Part shown: in pieces, positions 52,773 through 60,670 of the stretch
Layout of the letters: each line of letters opens with the position of its first letter
How positions within the stretch are numbered: the first letter of the stretch is position 1
Origin: Microscillaceae bacterium
GTDB lineage: Bacteria > Bacteroidota > Bacteroidia > Cytophagales > Microscillaceae
DNA length: 60,670 bases
Reading direction: 5' to 3'
NCBI GenBank assembly: GCA_025054775.1
Contig: JANWZA010000023.1
Span: 1-60,670, forward strand
Notes under the pieces: generated by a model
Database searches by the model: none
What the model was told of the DNA's origin: nothing
Seen by the model: only the letters and a program-made list of their open reading frames with translations
Translations under genes and position numbers: made by a program

Positions 52773-52798
52773 TAGTCAGTAATATGCTATTTTCAGTG

Positions 52799-52832
52799 AA
52801 CCTACGAGTTATACAAGCTCGTAGGTTTTTTT
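52799..52832 (+). terminator. Strong rho-independent terminator of the exbB-tonB operon
   Basis: AACCTACGAG (52799-52808) pairs with CTCGTAGGTT (52818-52827), with a 9-nt loop, then a run of T. It lies 27 nt after the tonB stop. Confidence 0.85.
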
Positions 52833-52874
52833 CATACCTGATTAGATAGATAGTTTTGAAATGTATGAATTAAA

Positions 52875-54314
52875 ATGGCAACAAGAATTTGGCTAGATAA
52901 GTGGTTGCTTAGCGTTGTAATTTTGATTTTACTTACGACTTTTCTAGATAGAGCTATCCCCGAAGGATTATTTTTTGACGGTTTAACTTATAGTTCCATT
53001 GCTCGCAATTTAGCTCAAGGCGAAGGTAGTTTTTGGCATTTAGTTTATATGTATGAATTTTACGAACACCCACCTTTGGCATTAGCTCTTCAAGCGGTAT
53101 TCTTTCAAATATTAGGAGATAGCTTTTATACCGAAAAAATATTTTGTTTGTTCAATTATATCATTACTCTGCTACTTTTGGGCAAGTTGTGGCAAAAAGT
53201 TTATGGTAGTTTTGAATTGTTTTGGATAGTGCTACTGTTTTGGGGTTTCTCCCCTGTGGTGCTTTGGAGTTACGCTAATAACTTGTTAGACAATACAATG
53301 GCTATTTTTGATTTATTAGCCGTGATTTTTCTTTACCATGCCTTTCAAAACTCCTCTGTTTGGGATTATCTCCTAGCATTTTTTGCTTACTTCTGTATTA
53401 TTTTAGCCATTGGCTCAAAAGGACCTGTAGGTATGTTCCCTTTGGCAATACCTTCAATTTATTACCTGACATATAGAAAATCTACATTAAAAGTAGTAAT
53501 CATACAAATCATACTTATATTAGGTGTAGTTAGTACGCTCTATTTTATTTATCAACTGCCTGATAGTCAGCAGTTTATTCAAAAATATTGGCAACAACAA
53601 GTTCAAGCATCTATTCAAGGGCAGCGAGATGTAACAGCCTCGCCTTGGGGACGCTTTGTTTTGATTGAGGAGTTATTAGTACAATTACTACCTGGCTTGG
53701 CTATCACCTTTTTTGTTGTAATAGCTAATTGGTTTTTTAATAAGAAATGGATACAACTTCAAAATAATTCTACTTTTGCTTTCTTTCTTTTAGTAGGTTG
53801 CTCTGCCTCGCTGCCTATGTTGATTAGCCTTAAAATAAGATGGTTTTATCTTATTCCTGCAATTCCTTATTTTACAATTGCATTTGCCTATTTAGTTGCT
53901 CCTGTGGTTAGGTATTGGCTAAATAAAGCTAATCTAAACCTCTGGAAAACAAGACTTTACTTTACTTATGCAATCGCTATAATAGGGTGCAGTGGTTACT
54001 TATTGAGCAAGATAGGTACAACAGGGCGTGACCATATACTTACTGCAGACCTAAAAAAAATACAACCATTTATCCCACAAAAAGCCGATGTTTTTATATG
54101 TCAAGCCATGCACCAAGATTGGACAATGATAGCCTATTTTCAACGCTACCTGCGTACAAAATTTACAGACGAACTTCACAACACGACTTATGCTCTTCTA
54201 AATACTGACTTGTGTTCAGAAGATGAACTCCTGAAAAATAATTTTTTGCGAATTACTACTCATACTGTACAATATCATCTTTATAAGAAACAAAATAATA
54301 CAAAAACTCAATGA
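52875..54314 (+). CDS. GT39/ArnT-like membrane glycosyltransferase
   Basis: A 479-aa GT-C fold enzyme with about ten TM helices. The first periplasmic loop has the family pattern FFDGLTYSSIARNLAQGEGS with a catalytic-type Asp and the YEHPPLAL motif of the GT39 (protein mannosyltransferase/ArnT) clan. It would move a sugar from a polyprenyl phosphate to a lipid or protein on the outer face of the inner membrane. It lies between tonB and the PstS-like module, after a strong terminator, and has no relation to either by function. It is probably an insertion into a normally tight gene order. Confidence 0.85.
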   Translation: MATRIWLDKWLLSVVILILLTTFLDRAIPEGLFFDGLTYSSIARNLAQGEGSFWHLVYMYEFYEHPPLALALQAVFFQILGDSFYTEKIFCLFNYIITLLLLGKLWQKVYGSFELFWIVLLFWGFSPVVLWSYANNLLDNTMAIFDLLAVIFLYHAFQNSSVWDYLLAFFAYFCIILAIGSKGPVGMFPLAIPSIYYLTYRKSTLKVVIIQIILILGVVSTLYFIYQLPDSQQFIQKYWQQQVQASIQGQRDVTASPWGRFVLIEELLVQLLPGLAITFFVVIANWFFNKKWIQLQNNSTFAFFLLVGCSASLPMLISLKIRWFYLIPAIPYFTIAFAYLVAPVVRYWLNKANLNLWKTRLYFTYAIAIIGCSGYLLSKIGTTGRDHILTADLKKIQPFIPQKADVFICQAMHQDWTMIAYFQRYLRTKFTDELHNTTYALLNTDLCSEDELLKNNFLRITTHTVQYHLYKKQNNTKTQ

Positions 54315-54363
54315 AATAAAATAAAACTTAATGAAATTCAGACTTAAAACAAAAGAATATTTG

Positions 54364-54371
54364 TACCTTTG
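54364..54371 (+). promoter_or_regulatory. Candidate -7 box for the PstS-like/TPR group
   Basis: TACCTTTG fits TAnnTTTG. The predicted RNA start near 54378 would give a leader of about 40 nt to the ATG at 54420. The -33 element is unclear. Confidence 0.45.
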
Positions 54372-54419
54372 TGAAAAAATATTCAACCTTCCTGCAGCTG
54401 CTTTACATGGCTCTTTTTT

Positions 54420-54638
54420 ATGATTGACCTTAAAGACAAACCTTTTCACGAAGTCTTGTTTCTTCTCCTTAATTTTTTGATGAGCATGGCTTATATTGTG
54501 GCAGGCCTAGGACTTTGGTATTATAGCAACAAAGTCAAAGTATTAGAACCAGAAATGCAAGTTATCTTGAGTATTACTCTTATTTTATACGGCTTTTTTA
54601 GAATGTATAGAGTATATTTGAGGGCTAAAACTAACTAA
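54420..54638 (+). CDS. Small two-TM membrane protein (72 aa)
   Basis: Two hydrophobic helices (about 10-34 and 46-64) with a short hairpin loop. It has no known motif. Its stop lies 13 nt before the PstS-like lipoprotein gene, so it is probably co-transcribed and may act with it. Small membrane proteins often precede pstS-like genes in Bacteroidota. Confidence 0.7.
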   Translation: MIDLKDKPFHEVLFLLLNFLMSMAYIVAGLGLWYYSNKVKVLEPEMQVILSITLILYGFFRMYRVYLRAKTN

Positions 54639-54651
54639 AAAAATAAAGCAA

Positions 54652-55608
54652 ATGATGCACTCACGTCTTGTTTTTTGCGTATTGTTAGTAGGTTATGTAC
54701 TTACAAGTTGTCAAGAGCGTAGCAAATATACCGATACGCCAACTAGCGGAAGTATTGCCATTTCAGCGGATGAGTCTTTTCAGCCTATTATAGATGCAGA
54801 AGTAGAAGCATTTATGGCTTCGTACAAATATGCCAAAGTGAAGCCTATTTATGCATCAGAAGATGTGGCAATTGCTCTTATGCTTAATGATAGCACAAGA
54901 TTTGCCGTAGTGAGCCGTAACTTAACTGACAAAGAGCGAAAAGTTTTCGAAGATCAAAAAATTAAGCCCAGAATCGTAAAAATAGCCACCGATGCGGTAG
55001 CTTTAATAGTGAATAAGAAAAACCCTGACTCCTTGCTCACAATGCAAGAATTGACACAAATTTTTAGCGGAGAAGCCGATACTTGGAAAAAAATTAACAA
55101 TAATAATTTTGACCAAAAAATAATGATTGTTTTTGACCAAAGTAATTCCAGCAATTTGAACTACATTCAACAAAAATTTAAGTTAGCAGATACTAGAAAA
55201 ATCAATATCTTTGCCCTAAAGTCAAATAAAGAAGTAATAGAATACGTGGAAAAAAATAAAAATGCTTTGGGCGTAATTGGTGTAGCATGGATAAGCGACT
55301 CAGGCGATAATCCTGCTCAACAATCTTTTATAGACAGGGTACAAGTAGTAGGTATCTCAGAGAAAGAAAACCAAGAAGGGAAACACGAATATTATCAGCC
55401 CTATGCAGCATATCTGGCACTAAAAAAATATCCCCTTTTTAGAGAGGTATTTATCATAAGTAAAGAAGCACGAGCAGGACTAGGAAGCGGCTTCATGTCA
55501 TATATCGCCAGCGATAAAGGGCAACGCATTATCCTTAAACTAGGGCTATTACCTGCTACTATGCCTGTGCGTTTAGTACAACTAAATACCAAAGATTTAG
55601 ATATTTGA
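54652..55608 (+). CDS. PstS-like substrate-binding lipoprotein
   Basis: A 318-aa periplasmic binding protein of the PstS/phosphate type II fold with a lipoprotein signal (VLTSC). The start of the mature part has GSIAISADESFQPI, like the phosphate-binding S-x-S/T loop, and SNSSNLNYI and the FMSYIASDKGQ region match the family. No pstCAB transporter genes are adjacent, so it may be a sensor or adaptor rather than the phosphate importer. Bacteroidota often place such a gene next to exbB-exbD-tonB and a TPR gene, as here. Confidence 0.85.
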   Translation: MMHSRLVFCVLLVGYVLTSCQERSKYTDTPTSGSIAISADESFQPIIDAEVEAFMASYKYAKVKPIYASEDVAIALMLNDSTRFAVVSRNLTDKERKVFEDQKIKPRIVKIATDAVALIVNKKNPDSLLTMQELTQIFSGEADTWKKINNNNFDQKIMIVFDQSNSSNLNYIQQKFKLADTRKINIFALKSNKEVIEYVEKNKNALGVIGVAWISDSGDNPAQQSFIDRVQVVGISEKENQEGKHEYYQPYAAYLALKKYPLFREVFIISKEARAGLGSGFMSYIASDKGQRIILKLGLLPATMPVRLVQLNTKDLDI

Positions 55609-55686
55609 CTATTTGATTAAAACAATAAAATTATCCCAAAATTTACATTCAACTAAGCAAACTCTATTTCTATCTTTGAAACCATT

Positions 55687-57327
55687 ATGAAAAAACGAAG
55701 TGTATTTCTTGGATTATGCTTGCTCTTCGCTACCTTCGTAGCCCAAGCACAATCTGTTAAAGATGGATTGAAACTGCTTGAAATGGAGCAGTATAGCAAA
55801 GCTAAGAAAGTATTCAGCGACTTATTTAATCAGAACGCCACTGCAGAAAATGCTTTCTATCGCGGGTTCTACCACCTAGAGGTAAGCCAAATAGATACTA
55901 CCGATTTTGACAACATCAAAGAACAATTAGACTCAGCCAAAATCTTTTTTGAAAAAGGACTTGCCTTAGATGCAAACTTTGCTCTTAATCACGTAGGTTT
56001 AGGAGCATTAGCAATGATAAACAAAGATAAAGCCAAAGCACAAGCCTACTTTGATAAAGCTATTGCTCTCTCTAAATCTAAAAATGCAGAGGTCCTTTAC
56101 AGAATAGCTGAAGCTTTGATTTCTTACAAAGTTACTGACCTGAACCAAGCTATTACACTCCTAGAAAAAGCTCACAAAATAGATAAACAAAATACCGACA
56201 TCTTGTTGGCTTGGGGTGATGCCCTTATTATGCGAAATAACATAGCTCAAAATGATGCAGGCAACGGAGCAAAAAAGTATGACCAAGCCCTCATCATTAA
56301 CCCTAAATTAGCCAAAGCTTATATACGCTTAGGAGACATCTATAAAAGAGCTAGAAACTATAACGGAGCTTTAGAAAAATATAATGAAGGAATTAAAGTA
56401 GATCCACAATTTTCGCCTATTTACCGCCAATTAGGAAACCTATACTTTTTAGCAAAAGACTACAAAAGAGCCATAGAAGCCTATAAAAAATATATCTCAC
56501 TTTCAGACCACAACCCAGAAACTATGTTCCGTTATGCAGGTTTTTTGTACCTCAATAAAGATTATGAAGAGTCTTTAAGTGAGTTGAAAAAGTTGGTAGG
56601 AGTCATAAAAAACCCTGTTATCTACCGCCTAATGGCATACTGCGAGCAAGAACTTAAACAATGCGAGTCAGGAGTGAAAAATATTGAAACCTTTTTTGAT
56701 AAAGTAAATCCCGAGCGTATTATTAGCCAAGATTATGAATATTTAGGAAAACTACTTATCTGCTCAGGAAAAGATACACTTAAAGGGGCAGAGAATCTAC
56801 GTAAAGTAGCTGATATGGAAACCGATGTAAATAAAGCACTAGCTATTCGTAGAGATTTGGCAAGTATGTTTTTCAGAGCTAAAAAGTATAACCTTGCAGC
56901 ACAAGAATATGCTATGCTTATTAGCAAAACTGATAAGCCTGCCTCCGCTGACCTGTTTGAAATGGGACGTTCCTACTATTTTGATAAGAACTTCAAAAAA
57001 GCCGACGAGACCTTTGCCAAATTTAGCGAACTCAACCCCGACAATCCATATGGCTACTACTGGAGAGGCCTAAGCTCCTACCGACTAGATACCGAATATA
57101 AAGAAGGGTTGTGTGTACCTTATTTCGAAAAGTTTATTGCCATAGTAAAACCAGAAGAAAAAGAAAAATATAAAAAAGACATAGTAAGTAGTTATACCTA
57201 CCTACTAGGTTTTCATATGAAAAAAGATAACCGCGAAAAATCATTAGAAATGTGCAAAAAAATTTTAGAGATAGATCCTGAAAACAAACGTGGAAGAGAG
57301 ACTTTGAAACTCCTAGAAGGAAAATAA
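55687..57327 (+). CDS. Large secreted TPR protein (546 aa)
   Basis: A signal peptide ending in VAQAQ, then about ten TPRs (for example YNGALEKYNEGIKVDPQF, YKRAIEAYKKYISLS, NLAAQEYAMLISKTD, KADETFAKFSELNPDNPY). It is likely a periplasmic scaffold. It follows the PstS-like gene by 78 nt, probably in the same operon. The order exbB-exbD-exbD-tonB-pstS-TPR is a recurrent Bacteroidota arrangement (from memory), broken here by the GT39 gene. Confidence 0.85.
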   Translation: MKKRSVFLGLCLLFATFVAQAQSVKDGLKLLEMEQYSKAKKVFSDLFNQNATAENAFYRGFYHLEVSQIDTTDFDNIKEQLDSAKIFFEKGLALDANFALNHVGLGALAMINKDKAKAQAYFDKAIALSKSKNAEVLYRIAEALISYKVTDLNQAITLLEKAHKIDKQNTDILLAWGDALIMRNNIAQNDAGNGAKKYDQALIINPKLAKAYIRLGDIYKRARNYNGALEKYNEGIKVDPQFSPIYRQLGNLYFLAKDYKRAIEAYKKYISLSDHNPETMFRYAGFLYLNKDYEESLSELKKLVGVIKNPVIYRLMAYCEQELKQCESGVKNIETFFDKVNPERIISQDYEYLGKLLICSGKDTLKGAENLRKVADMETDVNKALAIRRDLASMFFRAKKYNLAAQEYAMLISKTDKPASADLFEMGRSYYFDKNFKKADETFAKFSELNPDNPYGYYWRGLSSYRLDTEYKEGLCVPYFEKFIAIVKPEEKEKYKKDIVSSYTYLLGFHMKKDNREKSLEMCKKILEIDPENKRGRETLKLLEGK

Positions 57328-57348
57328 GCCACAAATACTAACCCTCAG

Positions 57349-57386
57349 AGTGTGCAGAAAAAGTAGTTACGCCTGCACACTTTTTT
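57349..57386 (+). terminator. Rho-independent terminator after the TPR gene
   Basis: AGTGTGCAG (57349-57357) pairs with CTGCACACT (57373-57381), with a 15-nt loop, followed by a T-run. Confidence 0.75.
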
Positions 57387-57557
57387 CTTTTGAATGCTAT
57401 AAAATTGAACAAAATCACTTTATTTTAGGTATACCATAAAAAGTAGTTATACTAAACAAAAAGTGATTTCATAAATTTTCCAAATATAAAATTTTGATTT
57501 TCAGTCAGTTTCAATTTCTAAAAAATCAAAACCTCTATTAGTTGAATATAATTTATT

Positions 57558-58304
57558 ATGAAAAAAATTATCGTCTCTATTGGTCTAATAGCTCTAAACT
57601 ATTGGCTTATAAGTTGTAGAAGTAAAGAAGCAAATAATAAAAATACGCTTACTATTACCATAGAAAATGTATTTGCTAATCAGCCTTTAGCTCTGCAAAC
57701 CCCTTATACCACCCTGCTCGGCGAAAAAATACGTTTTACACGATTGCAATATTATCTCAGTAATGTGAAACTAAAAAAAGACGGTATAGTAGTTTGGGCA
57801 GAACCCGAGAGTTATCACATCATTCAAATTCAGCCACAAAAAAGCCATTTATATACTTTTCAATTAGCTAATATTTCACAAACCGATTTTGATGCCATTG
57901 AATTTTCAGTAGGTATAGACTCTGTACGAAATAGCAGTGGTATGCAAACAGGAGCTCTAGATCCACTCTATGGTATGTTTTGGACTTGGAGTACGGGCTA
58001 CATCTTTATGCGTGTGGAAGGCTTTTTTGTCCCCACCTCCCCTCCTGAGAAGGCTTTTGTTTATCACTTGGGAAGCAACCAAGCCTATCGTACTATTCAA
58101 CTGAAACTGCCCCGAACTATGCCCAAAACTAATAACCAAATTACAATTAAAGCAGATTTTCAACGCTTTTTTGGCGGATTTGCAGGCGCATCAACCAACC
58201 TCACTATGCCCACCCAAGATAACTCGGTAAGTATTATGGCAGGCGAGTTGATTCCCAAGATAGCTAATAATTACGCTCAAATGTTTGAACTAAAACACAA
58301 TTAA
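57558..58304 (+). CDS. MbnP family lipoprotein
   Basis: A 248-aa protein of the MbnP family, known for copper-related periplasmic proteins linked to the diheme MbnH. Lipoprotein signal (LISC). The family pattern is clear: RLQYYLSNVKLKKDG, FSVGIDS, LDPLYGMFWTWSTGYIFMRVEG. No mbnH (diheme peroxidase-like) or TonB receptor gene lies next to it, unlike most known loci. Copper binding has not been shown for this copy. Confidence 0.85.
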   Translation: MKKIIVSIGLIALNYWLISCRSKEANNKNTLTITIENVFANQPLALQTPYTTLLGEKIRFTRLQYYLSNVKLKKDGIVVWAEPESYHIIQIQPQKSHLYTFQLANISQTDFDAIEFSVGIDSVRNSSGMQTGALDPLYGMFWTWSTGYIFMRVEGFFVPTSPPEKAFVYHLGSNQAYRTIQLKLPRTMPKTNNQITIKADFQRFFGGFAGASTNLTMPTQDNSVSIMAGELIPKIANNYAQMFELKHN

Positions 58305-58368
58305 AACACAAAAAAGTGTAAAATTAATTAATTTTAAGTATATATAATATTTTCTATTTTTGTTTGTG

Positions 58369-58376
58369 TATTTTTG
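58369..58376 (+). promoter_or_regulatory. Candidate -7 box for the coiled-coil protein gene
   Basis: TATTTTTG fits TAnnTTTG, with a leader of about 35 nt to the ATG at 58418. A second copy of the same 8-mer lies at 58355-58362. The T-rich context makes chance matches likely. Confidence 0.3.
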
Positions 58377-58417
58377 TGCAAAATTTGTTTAGCTACCTTT
58401 AATTCAATTGCTGTTTT

Positions 58418-59080
58418 ATGAAAAGTGCATCTTTTGTAAGTCTTTTCCTGATTTTTGTGGTAAATGTATTATTTGCCCAAGTGAGTATTAGCGAAAAAAT
58501 GATTGAGTTGTCCAAAAAAGAAAGAAGGAATGGATTTCAATTCTTTATCTCTGCTGCCGATGCCGAGCCTAAGGCCGTAGAAAAAGCGATTGAGAAAAAC
58601 TTAAAAGCTATTAAGGCAAAATATAAGGAAAGTGATGGAATATATAGAGCAGAAAAGGTAATTATAGAAAGTATTTCAGATAAAATGATTGATTTAATTA
58701 TTTCAACTCAAAAAGAAAAGAATGGTGATTTTTACATCTCGGCTATTGTAGGTATAGGTTATGATATCAGTGCAAGCAGTACTACCCACCCTTCCGAAAG
58801 TGCCAAAGTAAAAACATTGCTTACACAAATCTACCAAGATATAAAGCAAGAAACTATTAAGCAAAGACTTGAAACAGAAAGCAATACGCTAGCAGAGTTG
58901 GAACGAAATCTTAGAAAATTAAACTCTAATCAACAAGATTTGCAAAGAGATATAGAAAATTATACAAAAAAAATAGAGGAAGCGAAGTCTAATATAAGCA
59001 AAAACGAACAAGAAATTAAAAAATTGGAAAGTAAAATAGCCGAGCAACGCAAAGTAGTAGAAGCTTTGAAAGCAAGATAA
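58418..59080 (+). CDS. Exported coiled-coil protein of unknown function
   Basis: A 220-aa protein with a signal peptide (ending VLFAQ), a small alpha/beta domain (about 25-115, with IIESISDKMIDLIIST and FYISAIVGIGYD) and a long C-terminal coiled coil (about 135-218) with Glu/Lys/Asn heptads. It is likely periplasmic and oligomeric. I do not recognise the family. It has neighbours on the same strand but no tight operon spacing. Confidence 0.75.
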   Translation: MKSASFVSLFLIFVVNVLFAQVSISEKMIELSKKERRNGFQFFISAADAEPKAVEKAIEKNLKAIKAKYKESDGIYRAEKVIIESISDKMIDLIISTQKEKNGDFYISAIVGIGYDISASSTTHPSESAKVKTLLTQIYQDIKQETIKQRLETESNTLAELERNLRKLNSNQQDLQRDIENYTKKIEEAKSNISKNEQEIKKLESKIAEQRKVVEALKAR

Positions 59081-59236
59081 GTCTCAAAATTATAAGTAAA
59101 ACCTTATAAGCAAATAAAACTTGGTAAAAAAGTGTAATTATTGAAAAAAAGTGTGCGATTGTAAATTGTAATAAACTTCTCTTTTATAGTCTTTACTTTT
59201 CTAAAACATTAACTTAAAAACTTATTTATTTAGCAT

Positions 59237-59524
59237 ATGAGCGACATTCACGGTGATACTCGTAAAGCCCTTACATTTCATACTACAGCTTTTGGTATCT
59301 CTTCTTTGATGTTTTTAGGCTTTACAACAATCAAATGGATAGCAGGGACTTCAGGTCTTACTACATTAGCCCTCTTGGTAGGTTATGGTGCTTTGAGTGT
59401 GCCAGCCTTTATTCGTGCTTGGAGAGCTTTCGGAGAAGCAAATTATGAAAAATGTCGTAAAAATGGCTTCATTTCTTGGCTCTATCCCGCAGGAGTTACT
59501 CTGGCACGCATATTTTTGGGCTAA
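59237..59524 (+). CDS. Small membrane protein (95 aa)
   Basis: It has two or three hydrophobic segments (about 17-35 and 40-58, a weaker one near the C-terminus) and a conserved-looking head MSDIHGDTRKALTFH. No domain recognised. It lies 150 nt before the Fe-S protein and might be an accessory membrane subunit, but this is speculation. Confidence 0.65.
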   Translation: MSDIHGDTRKALTFHTTAFGISSLMFLGFTTIKWIAGTSGLTTLALLVGYGALSVPAFIRAWRAFGEANYEKCRKNGFISWLYPAGVTLARIFLG

Positions 59525-59676
59525 TTTCATAGCTTCGCAAATCTTTATCTTTGTATACTGAAGCAAAAAATACAAGATTTCATATTTCATAGTGTATTTC
59601 ATTTATCAAAATAGACGCTCATTTAGGAAAAATAACTGCTTTTACAAATTTTTGAAAATATTTATCTAAGATAAAC

Positions 59677-60474
59677 ATGAGTGCAAATACATTTCAAGTG
59701 CCTACAATGGCAAAGTTAGCCGCTGAGGGCAAAACTCCTGAAGTACTTTTTTGGGTAGGGTGTGCAGGGGCTTTTGATAGTAGGTACAAAAAAGTAACTA
59801 TTGCTTTTGCTAGAATATTACATAAAATAGGTGTAAATTTTGCCGTTTTGGGAACAGAGGAAAGTTGCACAGGTGATCCCGCTAAACGTGCAGGCAACGA
59901 GTTCCTTTTCCAAATGCAAGCCATAGCCAACATAGAACTCTTAAATATGTATGGTGTGAAAAAAATTGTAACTGCCTGCCCTCACTGCTTCAATACACTT
60001 AAAAACGAATACCCCAGCCTAGGGGGGAACTATGAAGTATTGCATCATACTACATTTTTACAACAACTCATCAACGAAGGCAAAATAAAACTAACCGACA
60101 CCCACGAATTTAGAGGTAAACGTATTACTTACCACGACTCGTGCTACTTGGGCAGAGCTAACGATATTTATGAAGCTCCAAGAGCTGTTTTAGAGCAACT
60201 AGATGCCGACTTGGTAGAAATGAAACGCTCAAAAGCTAAAGGCCTTTGCTGTGGAGCAGGAGGAGCACAAATGTTCAAAGAACCCGAAAAAGGGAAAAAA
60301 GATATAAACATAGAACGCATTGAAGATGCCCTAGAAACAGGGGCAAACGTAATAGCTGTGGCCTGTCCCTTCTGCATGACTATGATGATTGACGGTGTGA
60401 AGAATAAGGAAAAAGAAGACAAAATAGCTGTCTACGATATTTCTGAACTCATCGCTAGATCTTTGCAAACATAG
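59677..60474 (+). CDS. CCG-domain (Fe-S)-binding protein, heterodisulfide reductase subunit B-like
   Basis: A 265-aa protein with two cysteine-rich CCG modules: C29, C64 and C101/C104 (CPHC) in the first; C156, C191/C192 (CCGAGG) and C230/C233 (CPFC) in the second. This family (HdrB/GlpC/LutA-like) binds Fe-S clusters and shuttles electrons between a dehydrogenase and a quinone or disulfide acceptor. In Bacteroidota a larger 4Fe-4S dicluster protein usually precedes it; no such gene is present upstream here. The ATG at 59677 fits. Confidence 0.88.
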   Translation: MSANTFQVPTMAKLAAEGKTPEVLFWVGCAGAFDSRYKKVTIAFARILHKIGVNFAVLGTEESCTGDPAKRAGNEFLFQMQAIANIELLNMYGVKKIVTACPHCFNTLKNEYPSLGGNYEVLHHTTFLQQLINEGKIKLTDTHEFRGKRITYHDSCYLGRANDIYEAPRAVLEQLDADLVEMKRSKAKGLCCGAGGAQMFKEPEKGKKDINIERIEDALETGANVIAVACPFCMTMMIDGVKNKEKEDKIAVYDISELIARSLQT

Positions 60475-60608
60475 AAAAAGAAACTTTTGTAGTCAGTAAC
60501 TTATCCTTTTAATCCCTAACATACAAAAAGTTATTGTTTTCAAATGTATGATAGATTATTTAGGTTAGCCCAGACTATCATTTTAATTTAAGATGATACC
60601 AGTGATAA
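60475..60608. other. Short intergenic region
   Basis: About 134 AT-rich nt after the Fe-S protein gene, with no clear terminator or gene. Confidence 0.5.
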
Positions 60609-60670
60609 ATGACTTTTTTAGAAAAAGTTGTGGCACGCCTGAATAATCTACTCACTCTCCTTCTGAGCCA
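60609..60670 (+). CDS. Possible start of a gene cut by the window edge
   Basis: An ATG at 60609 opens a frame that runs to the right edge without a stop (MTFLEKVVARLNNLLTLLLS). It could be the N-terminus of the next gene. It is too short to identify. Confidence 0.35.
   Translation, partial: MTFLEKVVARLNNLLTLLLS

Overview
The window looks like a chromosomal segment of an AT-rich member of the Bacteroidota, most likely order Cytophagales. The evidence is the gene content: a T9SS type-B sorting (CHU_C) domain beside a PorP/SprF protein, a DUF5686 outer membrane protein, a PorV/PorQ-family protein, an exbB-exbD-exbD-tonB operon of Bacteroidota type, MbnP, and an rpsP with a long Ala/Glu-rich tail. 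The promoters agree: several follow the Bacteroidota pattern TTTG-N18-20-TAnnTTTG rather than the sigma-70 pattern. No rRNA, tRNA, CRISPR array, prophage or complete insertion sequence is visible.

Layout. 0.2-5 kb: sufS, a membrane-bound SpoIIE-type phosphatase and an M48 lipoprotein protease. 5-10.6 kb: one giant alpha-2-macroglobulin-like lipoprotein. 10.9-16.9 kb: a response regulator, a fatty acid hydroxylase-like protein, a PP2C phosphatase with a LysM tail, hisC, a phosphoglucose/phosphomannose isomerase and a small conserved protein. 17-21 kb: a GC-rich hairpin repeat (second copy at the left window edge, inverted), a DUF5686 outer membrane protein, a DUF5071 protein and a decayed IS1-like transposase. 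21-29.5 kb: housekeeping genes (dnaN, J-domain protein, Nudix, rsmH, FAH family, etfB, acyl-CoA carboxylase beta). 29.5-37.1 kb: a run of TPR proteins mixed with tadA, rpmE2, an FKBP isomerase and 5-formyl-THF cyclo-ligase. 37.2-49.3 kb: cell-surface genes (a frameshifted secreted protein, the CHU_C protein and its PorP/SprF-OmpA neighbour, a BamA/TamA-like barrel behind rpsP, a PagL-like barrel divergent from a TPR protein, an unknown barrel, a Trp/Asn-repeat lipoprotein). 49.4-57.3 kb: the exbB-exbD-exbD-tonB operon, a GT39-like glycosyltransferase, a small membrane protein, a PstS-like lipoprotein and a large TPR protein. 57.5 kb to the end: an MbnP lipoprotein, two unknown small proteins, a CCG-domain Fe-S protein and a gene running off the edge.

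A large share of the products are exported (signal peptides, lipoboxes, beta-barrels), so the segment is dominated by envelope biology. The most unusual local signals are structural. A divergent pair has start codons that overlap inside one CATG. A terminator-like hairpin lies within the first codons of the gene behind rpsP. A 15-nt perfect inverted repeat encloses the candidate start of the SpoIIE gene. A 19-bp dyad sits between the two boxes of a promoter upstream of exbB. I did not find a clear new multi-gene system. The best candidates for undescribed biology are the Trp/Asn-repeat lipoprotein, the PP2C-TM-LysM phosphatase, and the hairpin and overlap arrangements.
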